Source: Progne subis subis
Taxonomy: Eukaryota > Chordata > Aves > Passeriformes > Hirundinidae
DNA length: 64,000 bases
Direction: 5' to 3'
Assembly: GCA_022316685.1 (NCBI GenBank)
Contig: JAKJHU010001644.1
Span: forward strand, 1 to 64,000
The position numbers were made by a program, and so were the translations under genes. How positions within the stretch are numbered: the first letter of the stretch is position 1; each line of letters begins with the position of its first letter. The notes under the pieces were generated by a model. That model did not search any database and had not been told where the DNA came from. It saw only the letters and a program-made list of their open reading frames with translations. Positions 40,876 to 51,475 of this stretch are shown one piece after another.

Positions 40876-42085
40876 ATAAATTAGCATTCCCCCAAAGAGC
40901 TGTGGCAGTGTTCCTGCTGCGAGAGGGCTCTTTTCTTCCCAGGAATTGGCTCAGTGCTGGGCTTGCCTACGGGCTGGGGATGCTGGGCCATTCCCAACGA
41001 CTCGGTTCAAACTCCTGTTTGTCCTCTGAGGCTGAGCAAGTATCACGTGCAACCCTCACCGGTGTCTTTGTCATTGCCACTGACATCCTTCTGAGAGAGA
41101 TGCCTGTGGGGCTGACCCATATACCAGTGCTTGGAGGCTTTGTAGAGACGCAGTTACGGCCCCACTCTGCTTGTCCAAACGCTCCGCTGCCCATCCTTGT
41201 GGGAGCTGGTGTTGGAGTGTGTTCATTTGGTTGATCCTGTCTTTCCTTTTGATCTTGGTGTTTGTGATGTTTTCTTCCCTGTTCCCCTTGGAAAGTGGAG
41301 CACGTTGTTTGTCCCTGCTTCGCTGCGCCCATCCCCCAGGCTGGAATGGAACCCAACTCTGTTCCACTCCCACCTTCTCCCTGATCGGGGAGTGCCTTGT
41401 CCCTGCCTCTAGGCCCTTCCCCGCTCTGGGAAAAAGCCCTGCGACTGCCGGCAGCTCTGTCTCTCTGGCACCGGCGGCATCGGGGAAGGAGCTAAGGAAG
41501 AGCTGCGGCCGGCAGGGCAGGAGCCCAGAATCAAGCCATGATATGCCCCAGGACAGCAGAGGGCAAGCTCGGTGCCTTTTGCCATCGACGGTCATCTGGG
41601 TCTCTCAAAAGAACCACCACAAGCAGGGATGGGGCAGGCACGTGGAACTGTGCCTTTGCAGGTGGCCAAGGCAGCCCCGCTGCGAGAGCAGCCTCTCCAG
41701 CGCTTCACAGCAGTCTGGTGCCTGGCAGCAGCTGATGGGGAGGAAATGACTTGGGTGGGCACAGGGCCCAGCCTGTGTGGCCGTGGCCGTGTGGCCGTGC
41801 CTGCGCCATGCTGCAGGCAGGGGCTGCCTGGTGCTGGCTGTGGATTGCCCAAGAGGTAGGCCATGTCCGCTCCCTGCAGTCGGGTCCCTGCCCGATTTCC
41901 CCTTGACCCAGGGAGGCTCAAGGGCAGGCAAGTGCAGGCTCAGGAGCTGATGCTGCCCACTGCAGAGTGTCCTGTGGCTCACCTGGAGGCAGCGAGTGGC
42001 AGCTCTGGGTCTCGTGCAGGGGCGCCAGGGCTGTGACCCCCCACTGCCACCAAAGGCTACGGCGGCTGTCTTCTGGCATGGTGGG

Positions 42086-42768
42086 TGTCTCGGTTTGAAA
42101 AAAAGACAGGTGTCTGCTAAGGAGAGGCAGGCCTCTCTAGGAAATGAAGAATTCAAATCCTTCCCTCTGTGTTATTGTAATTTGGAAGATTAAAAAAAAA
42201 ACCAAAACTTTTCGGTCAGAGCTATGGGGAAAAGGAGTAATAGTCCTTTACTAGTAGATATAACAGGACAGACAAACAACAACAGCAATTATAATAACAG
42301 TAAAACAGATCCAAGAAACCCGAGGGCAAACGGTGGAAAGTTCTTGCGCTGATAGCTGGAAGCTGGAAGCGGTGGACTGTCCTCGGTAGGCAGGGGGGTG
42401 TCCTGGCAGACGAAGTGAGCAGTGCCGGAGAAGCCGCAGCGGCTGTACCAGGGTTGACCCAAAATCCAGCAGGACAGCGAAGAAACTCCGAATTCCTGGG
42501 CACTCCAACAGATGGTAGAATTCCCAGGACCAAACTCCTCCGTTAACCGTGGACTCCAGGCAGCCAGCAGTCACTCAAACTGTGCTCCCCGCAAGACTGA
42601 GAGCCGTGAGCCCGCACCTCAGCTCTCTCCGGAACCTCCTCCATTCCCCAAAACCAAGTGATCAACTTCTTTTGTCAGGTTAAGCACCGCTTAACTATCA
42701 GTACATAAAAGTCTCCTAGAAACTCATGGGGGAGGGAAAAATTTTACAGGAGAACTTAACCCTCAACA
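42086..42768 (-). mobile_element. Provirus C 3' LTR (683 bp)
   Basis: On the minus strand, TGTTGAGGGTTAAG to CAAACCGAGACA. It pairs with 47985-48672. A purine/G-rich stretch precedes it on the viral strand (GGGAAAAATTCGGGGTGG). Confidence 0.9.
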
Positions 42769-42878
42769 TTATCCACCCCGAATTTTTCCCACACCAACAG
42801 ATTATATTGAATTTAAATCTTTAAATAATATACATATATATATACATGTGAATATAAATACAGACACAGTCACAGTGT

Positions 42879-43670
42879 TCACCGAAAAACAAGGTCCCCT
42901 TGAGGTATGCAGCGGGTCTCTCCATCCTTTTGCATCACCCACCATGTGCAGCCAGGTCCCTGAGCAAAAACAACCCCACGAGCGGGATTGTCTTTGCTGG
43001 AGGCAGAATTAATCCAAGCAGTTTTTCCCAGCATTCCTCTCATGTGAACCACTGGAACCTTATCTCCATCTCTTGTTCTCAGGGGCTCAGATTGGGCGGG
43101 GCCTGCTCGGTTGGTAGAACCTTGAGTGTTCACTAACCAGGTGGCCTTTACTAAATTAATCTCCCAGTTCTTGAAAGTCCCCCCACACAGTGCCTTCAAA
43201 GTGGTTTTAAGCAGGCCATTGCACCGTTCAACTTTCCCGGCTGCTGGCGCATGATAAGGAATATGGTACACCCACTCAATGCCATGTTCTCCAGCCCAGG
43301 TGTTTATAAGGCTATTCTTGAAATGAGTCCCATTGTCAGACTCAATCCTCTCAGGGGTACCATGTCTCCACAGGATTTGCTTTTCAAGGCCCAGGATGGT
43401 GTTCCGGGCAGTAGCGTGAGGCACAGGGTAGGTCTCCAATCATCCAGTGGTGGCTTCCACCATGGTCAGCACATAGCGCTTGCCTTGGCGGGTTTGGGGA
43501 AGGGTGATGTAGTCAATCTGCCAGGCTTCCCCGTACTTATATTTGGACCATCGCCCGCCATACCATAGGGGCTTCACCCGCTTGGCCTGTTTGATGGTAG
43601 CACACGTCTCACAGTCATGGATAACCTGAGAAATACTGTCCATGGTTAGATCCACCCCTCGGTCTCGTGC
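42879..43670 (-). pseudogene. pol: Provirus C integrase (two stops)
   Basis: 43440-43655 carries the zinc-site end (CETCATIKQAKR) and the first catalytic Asp (WQIDYITLPQTRQG). A TGA at 43440-43442 follows. 42879-43439 carries the second Asp (ESDNGTHFKN), the Glu (KVERCNGLLKTTLKAL) and the C-terminal domain. A TGA at 43671-43673 separates RNase H from integrase. Both stops fall where the family has Trp. The D,D-35-E residues are all present. Confidence 0.85.
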
Positions 43671-44834
43671 TCACTTATAGGTGGCATCTCTGCCCTGATG
43701 GCCTGAGGCATCATGGGCCCATCGAGCTAGGAACAACTCTCCCATGTGTTGCCAATCTAAATCTATCTTTGACACCTCTATCTTTGCAGCTTGATCTACC
43801 TGCTCGTTGTTTCGGTGCTCCTCATTAGCCCGACTCTTGGGGACATGGGCATCTACATGATGGACTTTGACAGGTAGCTTCTCTACCCGAGTGGCAATGT
43901 CCTTCCACTCATCTGCAGCCCAGATTGGCTTTCCCCTGCGCTGCCAACTGGCCTTTTTCCACCTGTCCAGCCAACCCCACAGAGCATTAGCCACCATCCA
44001 CGAATCAGTGTAGAGGTAGAGCTTTGGCCACTTCTCTCTTTCAGCAATGTCCAGGGCCAGTTGAACAGCTTTGAGTTCAGCGAGTTGGCTTGACCGACCT
44101 TCTCCTTCAGTGGCTTCTGCAACCTGTCGTGTGGGGCTCCACGTGGCTGCTTTCCACTTCCGGTTCATCCCTACGATGTGGCAGGAACCGTCAGTGAAAA
44201 GAGCATAGTGTGTTTCTTCTGCTGGCAGTTGGTTGTATGGTGGAGCTTCTTCAGCACGTGTTACTTGTTCCTGCTCCTCTTCATCTGTGAGACCAAAATT
44301 TTCACCTTCCGGGCAGTTTGTAATTATCTCCAAAGTCTCAGGGCGATTTAGGTTTCCAATGTGGGCACGCTGAGTGATGAGGGCCATCCATTTGCTCCAC
44401 GTGGCGTCGGTGGCGTGATGAGTGGAGGGAACCTTTCCTTTAAACATCCACCCCAGCACCGGTAGTCGAGGTGCCAGCAGGAGTTGTGCTTCTGTGCCAA
44501 TCACCTCTGAGGCAGCTTGAACTCCTTCACAGGCGGCCAAGATTTCCTTCTCTGTTGGAGTGGAGTTGGCTTCAGACCCTCTGTAGCTTCGGCTCCAGAA
44601 TCCCAGTGGTCGGCCCCGAGTCTCCCCAGGCACCTTCTGCCAAAGGCTCCAGGCCAGGCCATTGTTCCCAGCTGCTGAGTAGAGCACGTTCTTCACATCT
44701 GGTCCCATCCTGACTGGGCTAAGGGCCACTGCATGAGCAATCTCCTGTTTGATCTGGGCAAAAGCTTGTTGCTGCTCAGGGCCCCAGTGGAAATCATTCT
44801 TTTTTTCGAGTGACCAGGTAAAGAGGGCCCACAA
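43671..44834 (-). pseudogene. pol: Provirus C RNase H and connection
   Basis: 387 codons. Connection (FHWGPEQQQAFAQIK; PLGFWSRSYRGSEAN), RNase H with LFTDGSCHIVG, QLAELKAVQLAL, YTDSWMVANALWGW and HVDAHVPKSR, then the integrase zinc site start (HDASGHQGRDATYK). A frameshift in an A7 run near 44800 separates it from reverse transcriptase. Confidence 0.85.
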
Positions 44835-46008
44835 TCTGACTACACTCGGGAATATGCATCCTCCAGAATCCTATAGCACCTAGAAAAGCTTGTGTCTCCT
44901 TCTTATTGGTTGGTGGAGACATCGCTGTGATCTTGTTGATGACATCGGTAGGAATCTGCCGCCGTCCATCTTGCCACTTTACTCCCAGGAACTGGATCTC
45001 TAGGGCATGTCCCTTGACCTTGCTCTGCTTGATGGCAAAACCAGCTTTCAGGAGAATTTGGATGATCTTCTCTCCTTTCTCAAACACTTCCATTGCCGTG
45101 TTCCCCCACACAATGATGTCATCGATATACTGTAGGTGGTCCAGAGCCTCACCCTTTTCTAGTGCAGCCTGGATCAGTCCATGGCAGATGGTGGGGCTGT
45201 GTTTCCACCCCTGGGGCAGTCGGTTCCAGGTGTACTGCACGCCCCTCCAGGTGAAAGCAAACTGAGGCCTGCATTCTGCAGCCAGAGGAACGGAGAAAAA
45301 TGTGTTAGCAATGTCAATGGTGGCGTACCATTTTGCTGCCTTGGACTCCAGCTCGTACTGGAGTTCCAGCATGTCCGGCACAGCAGCGCTCAATGGTGGA
45401 GTCACTTCGTTCAAGGCACGGTAGTCCACAGTCAATCTCCATTCTCCGTCAGACTTGCACACAGGCCAGATGGGGCTGTTGAAGGGTGAGTGGGTTTTGC
45501 TGACCATCCCTTGGCTCTCCAGCTCACGGATCATCTTGTGGATGGGGATCACGGCATCTCGATTTGTCCGATAATGTCGGCGGTGCACCATCGAGGTGGC
45601 AACTGGAACTCGTTGCTCTTCTACCTTTAGAAGTCCTACTGCAGATGGGTTCTCCGACAGTCCAGGCAAGATATTCAATTTCTTAATGCCCTCTGCCTCC
45701 ACAGCTGCTATTCCAAAAGCCCACCTGAGTCCTTCAGAGTCTTTGTAATAGCCATTCCAGAGGAAGTCTATGCCCAAAATACACAGGGCCCCTGAGCCAG
45801 TCGCAATTGGATGTTTCTGCCACTCCTTCCCGGTCAGGCTCACCTCGGCTTCCAACAGAGTCAATTCCTGTGATCCCCCTGTCACCCCGGCAATGGAAAT
45901 AGGTTCGGTCCCCACATATTCCGATGATATCAGTGTACACCGTGAACCAGTATCAACTAAAGCTTCATATTTCTGTGGCTCTGATGTGCCAGGCCATCGG
46001 ATCCACAC
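44794..46008 (-). pseudogene. pol: Provirus C protease and reverse transcriptase
   Basis: Residues 15-30 hold the protease triad (EALVDTGSRCTLIS, intact DTG). Reverse transcriptase follows: HSPFNSPIWPVCKSDGEWRL, TIDIANTFFSVPL, RLPQGWKHSPTICHG and the catalytic LQYIDDIIVWG near 45120. All catalytic residues are intact over 404 codons. Confidence 0.85.
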
Positions 46009-46062
46009 CGTCCTATAGACCTGGTTTTCCCGTGCCTCTCCCTGGCTAGAGGCAGGGCCCCT

Positions 46063-46559
46063 CTAGCACCGGTCATTATTCCCTTCCTGGGCATACATGG
46101 TAGAGGTTCCTTCACAGGGATCTGACATATCCTCACTTCTATAATACCTGGCAGCTTGGTCATGCAATGTTGAGGCTACCTTCATCTTAGTGGAACCCCC
46201 TCGGTTAGTGTTTCTCTCCTTGAGCTCACGCACCCGTGCTGCCAGGGCAGAAGTGGGTTTCCCATGCCACCTTCCCATGTCTTCCCCATGGTCACTCAGA
46301 AAGAACCACAGGTCAGCTCTTGGGGTGTATACTCTCTCTCTCTAGCTGGGGGCCGTTGAGCTCTGACTCTGGGGCCTGTAACTCGCACTGGTGCCACATG
46401 GGAACTGTTCTTCCTCATCTCCTCCCTCACCTCCCTTATCTCCTCTGTCACCTCCTCCATCTTCTCCCTGAGTTCCTTAGCCACGGCAGAGACCTGAGCC
46501 TGCATTGGGCCACTGATCATACTCTCGTAATTTCTAAGCTTGTTGGCTACAGAACCCAC
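46063..46559 (-). pseudogene. gag: Provirus C gag, C-terminal part
   Basis: Follows the TGA at 46566-46568. 46296-46559 encodes an amphipathic, Glu/Arg-rich helix (AVAKELREKMEEVTEEIREV) likely to form a coiled coil. 46063-46278 is a shifted continuation (SALAARVRELKERNT). No zinc knuckle is visible; spuma- and ERVL-like Gags often lack one. Confidence 0.6.
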
Positions 46560-46565
46560 TGTCTC

Positions 46566-47903
46566 TCAGTTGTTATCGGCATTAATTGGTGCAATGAATG
46601 TGGTGTATTGAGATGGTCCTAGAGTTGCCAGATTCCACAGCATTTGCCCTGTGCACCTGACTTTGTCGGGGTCATTATCATGCTGTCCACCCCTCCCAAA
46701 GAGTACCTCCAATACTGCCACTTCTCTCAGCTGTTGGATCCCTTCCTCAAGGGTCTTCCAGCGCATTCTGTGATGGTGCTCCTGCATTCTGTCTCTGTGG
46801 ACAAACCTCTCCCTTACATTCATTAAAAGCCGCTCCCAAAGGGAAAGGGGCCTTGGCTCCCTTACGAATACCTGATTCACACCTGAGTCCTGGGTCAAGG
46901 GTCCCAAATTCCTTGCCTCACTACTATCTAGCTGCACGCCTGTACCTATAAGGTCCCAGACCCGAAGTAACCAGGCTGTATAAGCCTCACGTCCCCGTTG
47001 TGCAAGATCTTTTTGCAGATTACGAAGACTTTCATATGTCAGGGACTCAGTGATGATCTCAACCTCTGAGTCCCCCACGGGTTGTGAGGGCCCTCCTTTC
47101 TTATCCTTGTTGCCTGGGTGCTCTGATTTCACCTTATACTTCTTTGTTTCCACAGGGGCCACTGCTGCTGGCTGTGGCTGCCCCTGTGGTTCAGCTGGAA
47201 CCTGGACGGTTGTAACATCTGTGGGTTCCGCTGCTGCACCATCAGACTCTCCTTTGTCGGGGCAGGGGGAGGGTTTCCCAGCAGCTGGGGCTAATGAGGC
47301 TACTATAGGGGAAAGGTACTCCCTCAGCATCTCACCTATCTCCTTCACCCAATCTGGGTGGTTTATTCCTGAGGCAGGCTGTGGGGCAGGGTCAGGCTGT
47401 GGGGCAGGGTCAGGCTGTGGGACGGGCTCAGGCTGTGGGACAGTATCCTTATTCTCTAGGGGAGGTATCAGGGTGGTTATCCAGGTCAGTCTCCCCTTAT
47501 CTCTAAATGCTAAACAGAACAGGCATACCAGCAACACCAGCCACTGTATGATGTCATTAACATTCAGAGATTTGAACCCTTCAAAGACTGGTGGGGTAGG
47601 CCCAAAGAGCTGGGTGAAGGGTTGGGAAAAGGTTTCCCCTGGTGTCATGTCCTCATAGTAGGTACCGTTGTTAAAGTAACCCCAGAAACACACAGTCAGT
47701 GTATGATAGCCCTGAATCCATGTGCCTGCCTTCCAGAGAAAATTAAAAATCCACAATTTCCTCACTTCGTTAACCCATATAGCAAACTGGCTGACAGCTA
47801 CAGTAACCTTAGTTACAGGGCCCATGTTTAGAAAAGGGCCTGCAAATGGGAGGAATACGGCCACACCCACATGCCACCCGAACCAGACAAAGGCAGACCA
47901 CAT
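46566..47903 (-). CDS. gag: Provirus C gag with hydrophobic N-terminus
   Basis: Open from 47960; the first ATG is at 47903-47901, about 60 bases after the primer site. The first about 150 residues carry several hydrophobic, Trp/Phe-rich segments (WSAFVWFGWHVGVAVFLPF; IIQWLVLLVCLFCLAF) with a glycosylation-like NGT between. Then come repeated Pro-Gln-Pro-Asp units, and a capsid-like block typical of bird ERV Gags (LTYESLRNLQKDL; AWLLRVWD; PLSLWERLLMNVRERF; GIQQLREVAVLEVLFG). There is no myristoylation Gly. The stop at 46566 probably replaces Trp. The hydrophobic part could be a membrane-targeting module or an acquired leader. Confidence 0.65.
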   Translation of the reverse strand: MWSAFVWFGWHVGVAVFLPFAGPFLNMGPVTKVTVAVSQFAIWVNEVRKLWIFNFLWKAGTWIQGYHTLTVCFWGYFNNGTYYEDMTPGETFSQPFTQLFGPTPPVFEGFKSLNVNDIIQWLVLLVCLFCLAFRDKGRLTWITTLIPPLENKDTVPQPEPVPQPDPAPQPDPAPQPASGINHPDWVKEIGEMLREYLSPIVASLAPAAGKPSPCPDKGESDGAAAEPTDVTTVQVPAEPQGQPQPAAVAPVETKKYKVKSEHPGNKDKKGGPSQPVGDSEVEIITESLTYESLRNLQKDLAQRGREAYTAWLLRVWDLIGTGVQLDSSEARNLGPLTQDSGVNQVFVREPRPLSLWERLLMNVRERFVHRDRMQEHHHRMRWKTLEEGIQQLREVAVLEVLFGRGGQHDNDPDKVRCTGQMLWNLATLGPSQYTTFIAPINADNN

Positions 47904-47961
47904 GATATCCAGTACACAACAATGTAGGCACTTAAGAACTGTTATTCCCTTTTCTCTCAAT

Positions 47962-47979
47962 GCCCCATGTTGGGCGCCA
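47962..47979 (-). promoter_or_regulatory. Provirus C primer binding site, tRNA-Lys type
   Basis: Minus strand TGGCGCCCAACATGGGGC, one base from the tRNA-Lys1,2 site, five bases from the 5' LTR. Confidence 0.85.
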
Positions 47980-47984
47980 AATTC

Positions 47985-48672
47985 TGTCTCGGTTTGAAAA
48001 AAAGATAGGTGTCTGCTAAGGAGAGGCAGGCCTCTCTAGGAAATGAGGAATTCAAATCCTTCCCTCCGTGTTATTATAATTTGGAAGGTTAAAAAAAAAC
48101 TTTTCGGTCAGAGCTATGGGGAAAAGGAATAACAGTCCTTTACTAGTAAATATAACAGGACAGACAAACAACAACAGCAATTATAATAACAGTAAAACAG
48201 ATCCAAGAACCCCGAGGGCAAACGGTGGAAAGCTCCGGCGCTGATGGCTGGAAGCTGGAAGCGGTGGACTGTCCTCAGCAGGCAGGGGGGTGCCCTGGCA
48301 GGCAAGGTGGGCAGTGCCGGAGAAGCCGCAGCGGCTGTACCAGTGTTGACCCAAAATCCAGCAGGACAGCGAAGAAACTCCGAATTCCTGGGCACTCCAA
48401 CAGATGGTAGAATTCCCAGGACCAAACTCCTCCGTTAACCGTGGACTCCAGGCAGCCAGCAGTCACTCAAACTGTGCTCCCCGCAAGACTGAGAGCAGTG
48501 AGTCCACACCTCAGCTCTCCCGGGAGCCTCCTCCCTCCCCCAAAACCAAGTGATCAACTTCTTTTGTCAGGTTAAGCACCCCTTAACTATCAGTACTTAA
48601 AAGCCTCCTAGCAACTCATGGGGGGGGGGGGGGGGGGGGCGGGAATTCTACAGGAGAACTTAACCCTCAACA
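47985..48672 (-). mobile_element. Provirus C 5' LTR (688 bp)
   Basis: Pairs with 42086-42768. It differs by a G tract of about 18-19 bases at 48620-48638 (the partner has GGGGGAGGG) and scattered substitutions. Confidence 0.9.
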
Positions 48673-48680
48673 ATACTAAA

Positions 48681-49520
48681 TGAAAATAATTCATGCTAAT
48701 TGTAATCGTATCAATATTTAAAAATATATATATTTTTAAAAATATTTGTCATAAAGTAGTAAAGGAAAAACTAGATGTGATTATTGTTACAAAGCAGATG
48801 GGCCCCTTGGCAGATGCTACATGAGAAAAAAGATACAGGATGCAGTTTGAGATAAGCAAGAGTTTCAAAGCTGGATTGGCCAAAGCTGGGACTACTCCAA
48901 GATCGGGAGATGTGCCCTTTGCAGATGCTATGGGATACAGGATGTTTTAAGATAGAACTGGCCTTGAGATGGACAAAGCTGGGACTATTCCAAGGCAGGG
49001 AGTTTGGGTGGTGGTTTGATCCATGAAATAATTACGTTTTGGAACATAATGCTTTGTTATATATAACACAAAACTTAGGGGCGCACGTGTAACCAGTAAG
49101 GTTATTCATAGGACGAGAGGAAGATGATGAGCCTTCATCTGAAGAAGACCACCAAAAATCCAAGAAGACCCCCTAACAACAAGTGGAGCACGTGCTATGT
49201 AGTACAGTGACGTAGATTTTACAAATTGAAAATAGAAGGAGATTTACAAGAAATATTAATTAATATGTATTAGCATACAGAATATTAGTTTAAGTTGGAT
49301 TACTTTGCTTTGTACATGATGTAGGGTGAGACACACCCCCCCACCCCGTACCCTGGTCTTTTTGCTTGTGATTTATCTGAACATTACTTAACTTTAATCA
49401 AACACTGCCAAATTTTTTGTATATGCTTGATTATAAAATGCTACTTAAATAAAATTGCATTGCTGCTAAATTTAAATTTGTTGCTTATTAAATTAGATGT
49501 ATTGAGGTTCATTTATAACA
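48681..49520 (+). mobile_element. A2 5' LTR (840 bp)
   Basis: Starts TGAAAATAATTC and ends TTTATAACA, followed by the primer site. TATAAAA near 49432 and AATAAA near 49448. Matches A1's 3' LTR over its whole length. Confidence 0.8.
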
Positions 49521-49523
49521 ATT

Positions 49524-49543
49524 TGGTGCTGAAACCCAGGAAC
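49524..49543 (+). promoter_or_regulatory. A2 primer binding site, tRNA-Phe-like
   Basis: TGGTGCTGAAACCCAGGAAC, similar to the tRNA-Phe complement with a few mismatches that look like C-to-T or G-to-A changes. Three bases after the LTR. Confidence 0.6.
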
Positions 49544-50333
49544 TCCAGCCTGGGGAAGGACGGCCAGTCTCAGGAAGGAGCTCCCCACCAGCTCTTTTAA
49601 GGTGGTCCCAAGGTTAGACCAGGCTCCCTTGGAGAAGGAGTTCCAATTACGATAATGCATCAGCAAAGGAAGACTGCAATAGGAGGGACACACAAAAGCT
49701 CCTGTTGGAGTGCCAGCTAAAGGTAAAGGTGCCTGTAAAACGTCTTGTGCACAAGAACCATGTGGGAAAATGGACTGTGTAAGTACCATAGGGCTGGGCA
49801 GGTGGGCAGCTGTGTGTTTGTGTGTGTGCAGAATATCTAAAATGGGGACTGGTAGCCCAGACCCCCAAAGCAAGTGCAAACATCCCAGTACCGCGTTATT
49901 GGCTCTCTGTGAGGAGACCAGGTGGGAAAGGAGAGAAGCAAAAAGAGAGAATGAGTGAGGTTGCCTGGGAGGGACTGGGAGGAAGGGTCCCAGCCCGAGA
50001 ACCCAGGGGAAGGTGCTCGAGGAGAAGGGAGCGATCTGATCACTGGATGAGGTGAATAAGGAGGGGAGCAATTGAGTGAAGTTCAATTTTCTTTGAGAAG
50101 AAAAGCTGGTAACCTTTAATTGCTAACTTTAGTAGTAGACTAAAGGGATTGCAGGGGGAAGTGGCTAGAAGGACATAGTCAGGGAAGAGAGATTGGGAGA
50201 AAGATTGGAATTAGGCATGAGGCAAACAGTTGGTAAAAGACAAGATAGTGCAACAGAATAATAAGTGAGAGGATTGAACCACAAAGGGAGGTGAAGGAGA
50301 CCAAAATTCTCCTGGTACCGGGGGTTTCTTGGT
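49544..50333 (+). other. A2 leader
   Basis: Collinear with A1 5018-5810. No coding signal. Contains CTCCCCACCAGCTCTTTTAAGG near 49580 where the A1 homology begins. Confidence 0.6.
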
Positions 50334-50483
50334 TTGCTGCCACCAAAAACGGGTCTGAGAAAAAGTAACTCCTTAGACCCAGGAGCTGTGAATTATGAAG
50401 GAAATTCACAAGAGCCTGGTATACCTGGGAACTGTGAGGGGGGTTCTCAGAAATGGAGCATCCCTCAGGACAGTCCACTGGGG

Positions 50484-50822
50484 ATGATGTTACGATACTG
50501 GGATGAATGGGAATCCCGAAGCGGAAAAAGTAAGCAGAAAATGATTAATTATTATATGTTTGAATGGACAAAGGAAGTGATCCAGAAAGATAATTTATAT
50601 TGGTCAAAGTCCGGATCCTCTGAAGGTTGGATTTGCCAGGCTTTGAATTTGTATGTGAATTCAAATGAATCTTTTAATCAGGAAGAAAGTGAATATGCTG
50701 CTCTGTGGCTTCCCAGGGGAAAGAGTGAATTTGACACTCAAAGGCAAGGAATCGAGGGTTTTCCGTTCTATCCTTTACAAACAAGAGGGCAAGCAGCCAA
50801 CAAAGACAGACACAAGCCCTAG
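50484..50822 (+). pseudogene. gag: A2 gag, matrix
   Basis: A frame open from 50334 with first useful ATG at 50484. Preceding text (QKWSIPQDSPLG) is also matrix-like, so the true start was upstream and is lost. It holds MLRYWDEWESRSGK, KDNLYWSKSG and YAALWLPRGKSEF. Better preserved than A1. Ends at a TAG 50820-50822. Confidence 0.7.
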
Positions 50823-51035
50823 GATCTGTTAGATCACCTCCCACCCCCTTATAGGCAACCTAATCAGCCCGTTCAACCCCAAGCCCCCGAGGGTCCTCCA
50901 ATAAATGCAAACACATCTCCTATTCAGGAGGGGCCAGTAGCACATAGAACTAGACGTGGGGGGACGGGGAGAAGTGATGATGGGGATGGGGAAACAAAAA
51001 CGGAAGATGGACTATACCCGCTTAAAAAAGTTCCA

Positions 51036-51475
51036 ATGGCAAACCCAGAACAGAGACCTATTGGTGACGTGAGCGTTCCCCTGAACACAGGGGATGTTAG
51101 GGAGTTTAAGAAGGAGATGGGCAGGCTGCTAGAGGATCCTCTTGGAGTGGCAGAGAGATTAGATCAGTTCTTGGGGCCGAATATATACACCTGGGTGGAA
51201 CTGCAGTCTATCTTAGGAATCTTGTTTACCATGAAAGAAAGAGAAAAGATTAGACATTCAGGGATGAGGGTTTGGGATAGAGAATGTCAGGGGCCAGACC
51301 AGAAGGATCAGAAATGGCCTATGCAAGATCCAGGTTGGAATAATCACAATGAAAGACACAGGCAGAATATGAGTGATCTCTGGTGGATGATTATCCGAGG
51401 AATCTGGGAAGCAGTGCCCAAGGGGGAGAATATAAGGAAAGCCTAAGTGAGCACCAAGGGAAGGATGAACCCCTG
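51036..51475 (+). pseudogene. gag: A2 gag, capsid N-terminal part (interrupted by F)
   Basis: Open 51036-51446 with capsid text (REFKKEMGRLLEDPLG; FLGPNIYTWVELQSIL; MIIRGIWEAVPKG). A 1-2 base lesion ends the frame just before provirus F, which inserted in the GAACCCCTG stretch. Confidence 0.8.
51471..51475. repeat. Target site duplication of provirus F, left
   Basis: CCCTG here and at 59619-59623 flanks provirus F. The empty site in A1 reads GAACCCCTGGCAGAC near 12374-12388. Confidence 0.85.

Larger units (their letters stand above)
39498..42085 (+). repeat. Segmental repeat unit U3 (cut at its right end)
   Basis: Matches U2 from its first base. It stops where the left LTR of provirus C begins (42086), in the CTACGGCGGCTG...GTGGG stretch near 42060-42085; the U2 continuation is at 38113-38146. 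Confidence 0.9.
42086..48672 (-). mobile_element. Provirus C, ERVL-like, antisense
   Basis: LTR, tRNA-Lys primer site, gag, protease, reverse transcriptase (YIDD), RNase H, integrase, LTR; no env. The pol closely resembles the abundant ERVL-type pol of songbirds. Breaks are few: three TGA stops and one homopolymer frameshift. The left flank is repeat unit U3, the right flank the 5' LTR of A2, with no matching duplication. Confidence 0.9.

Noticed and set aside
46236..47997. Plus-strand frames opposite provirus C gag
   Set aside because: Antisense of a well-defined gag frame.
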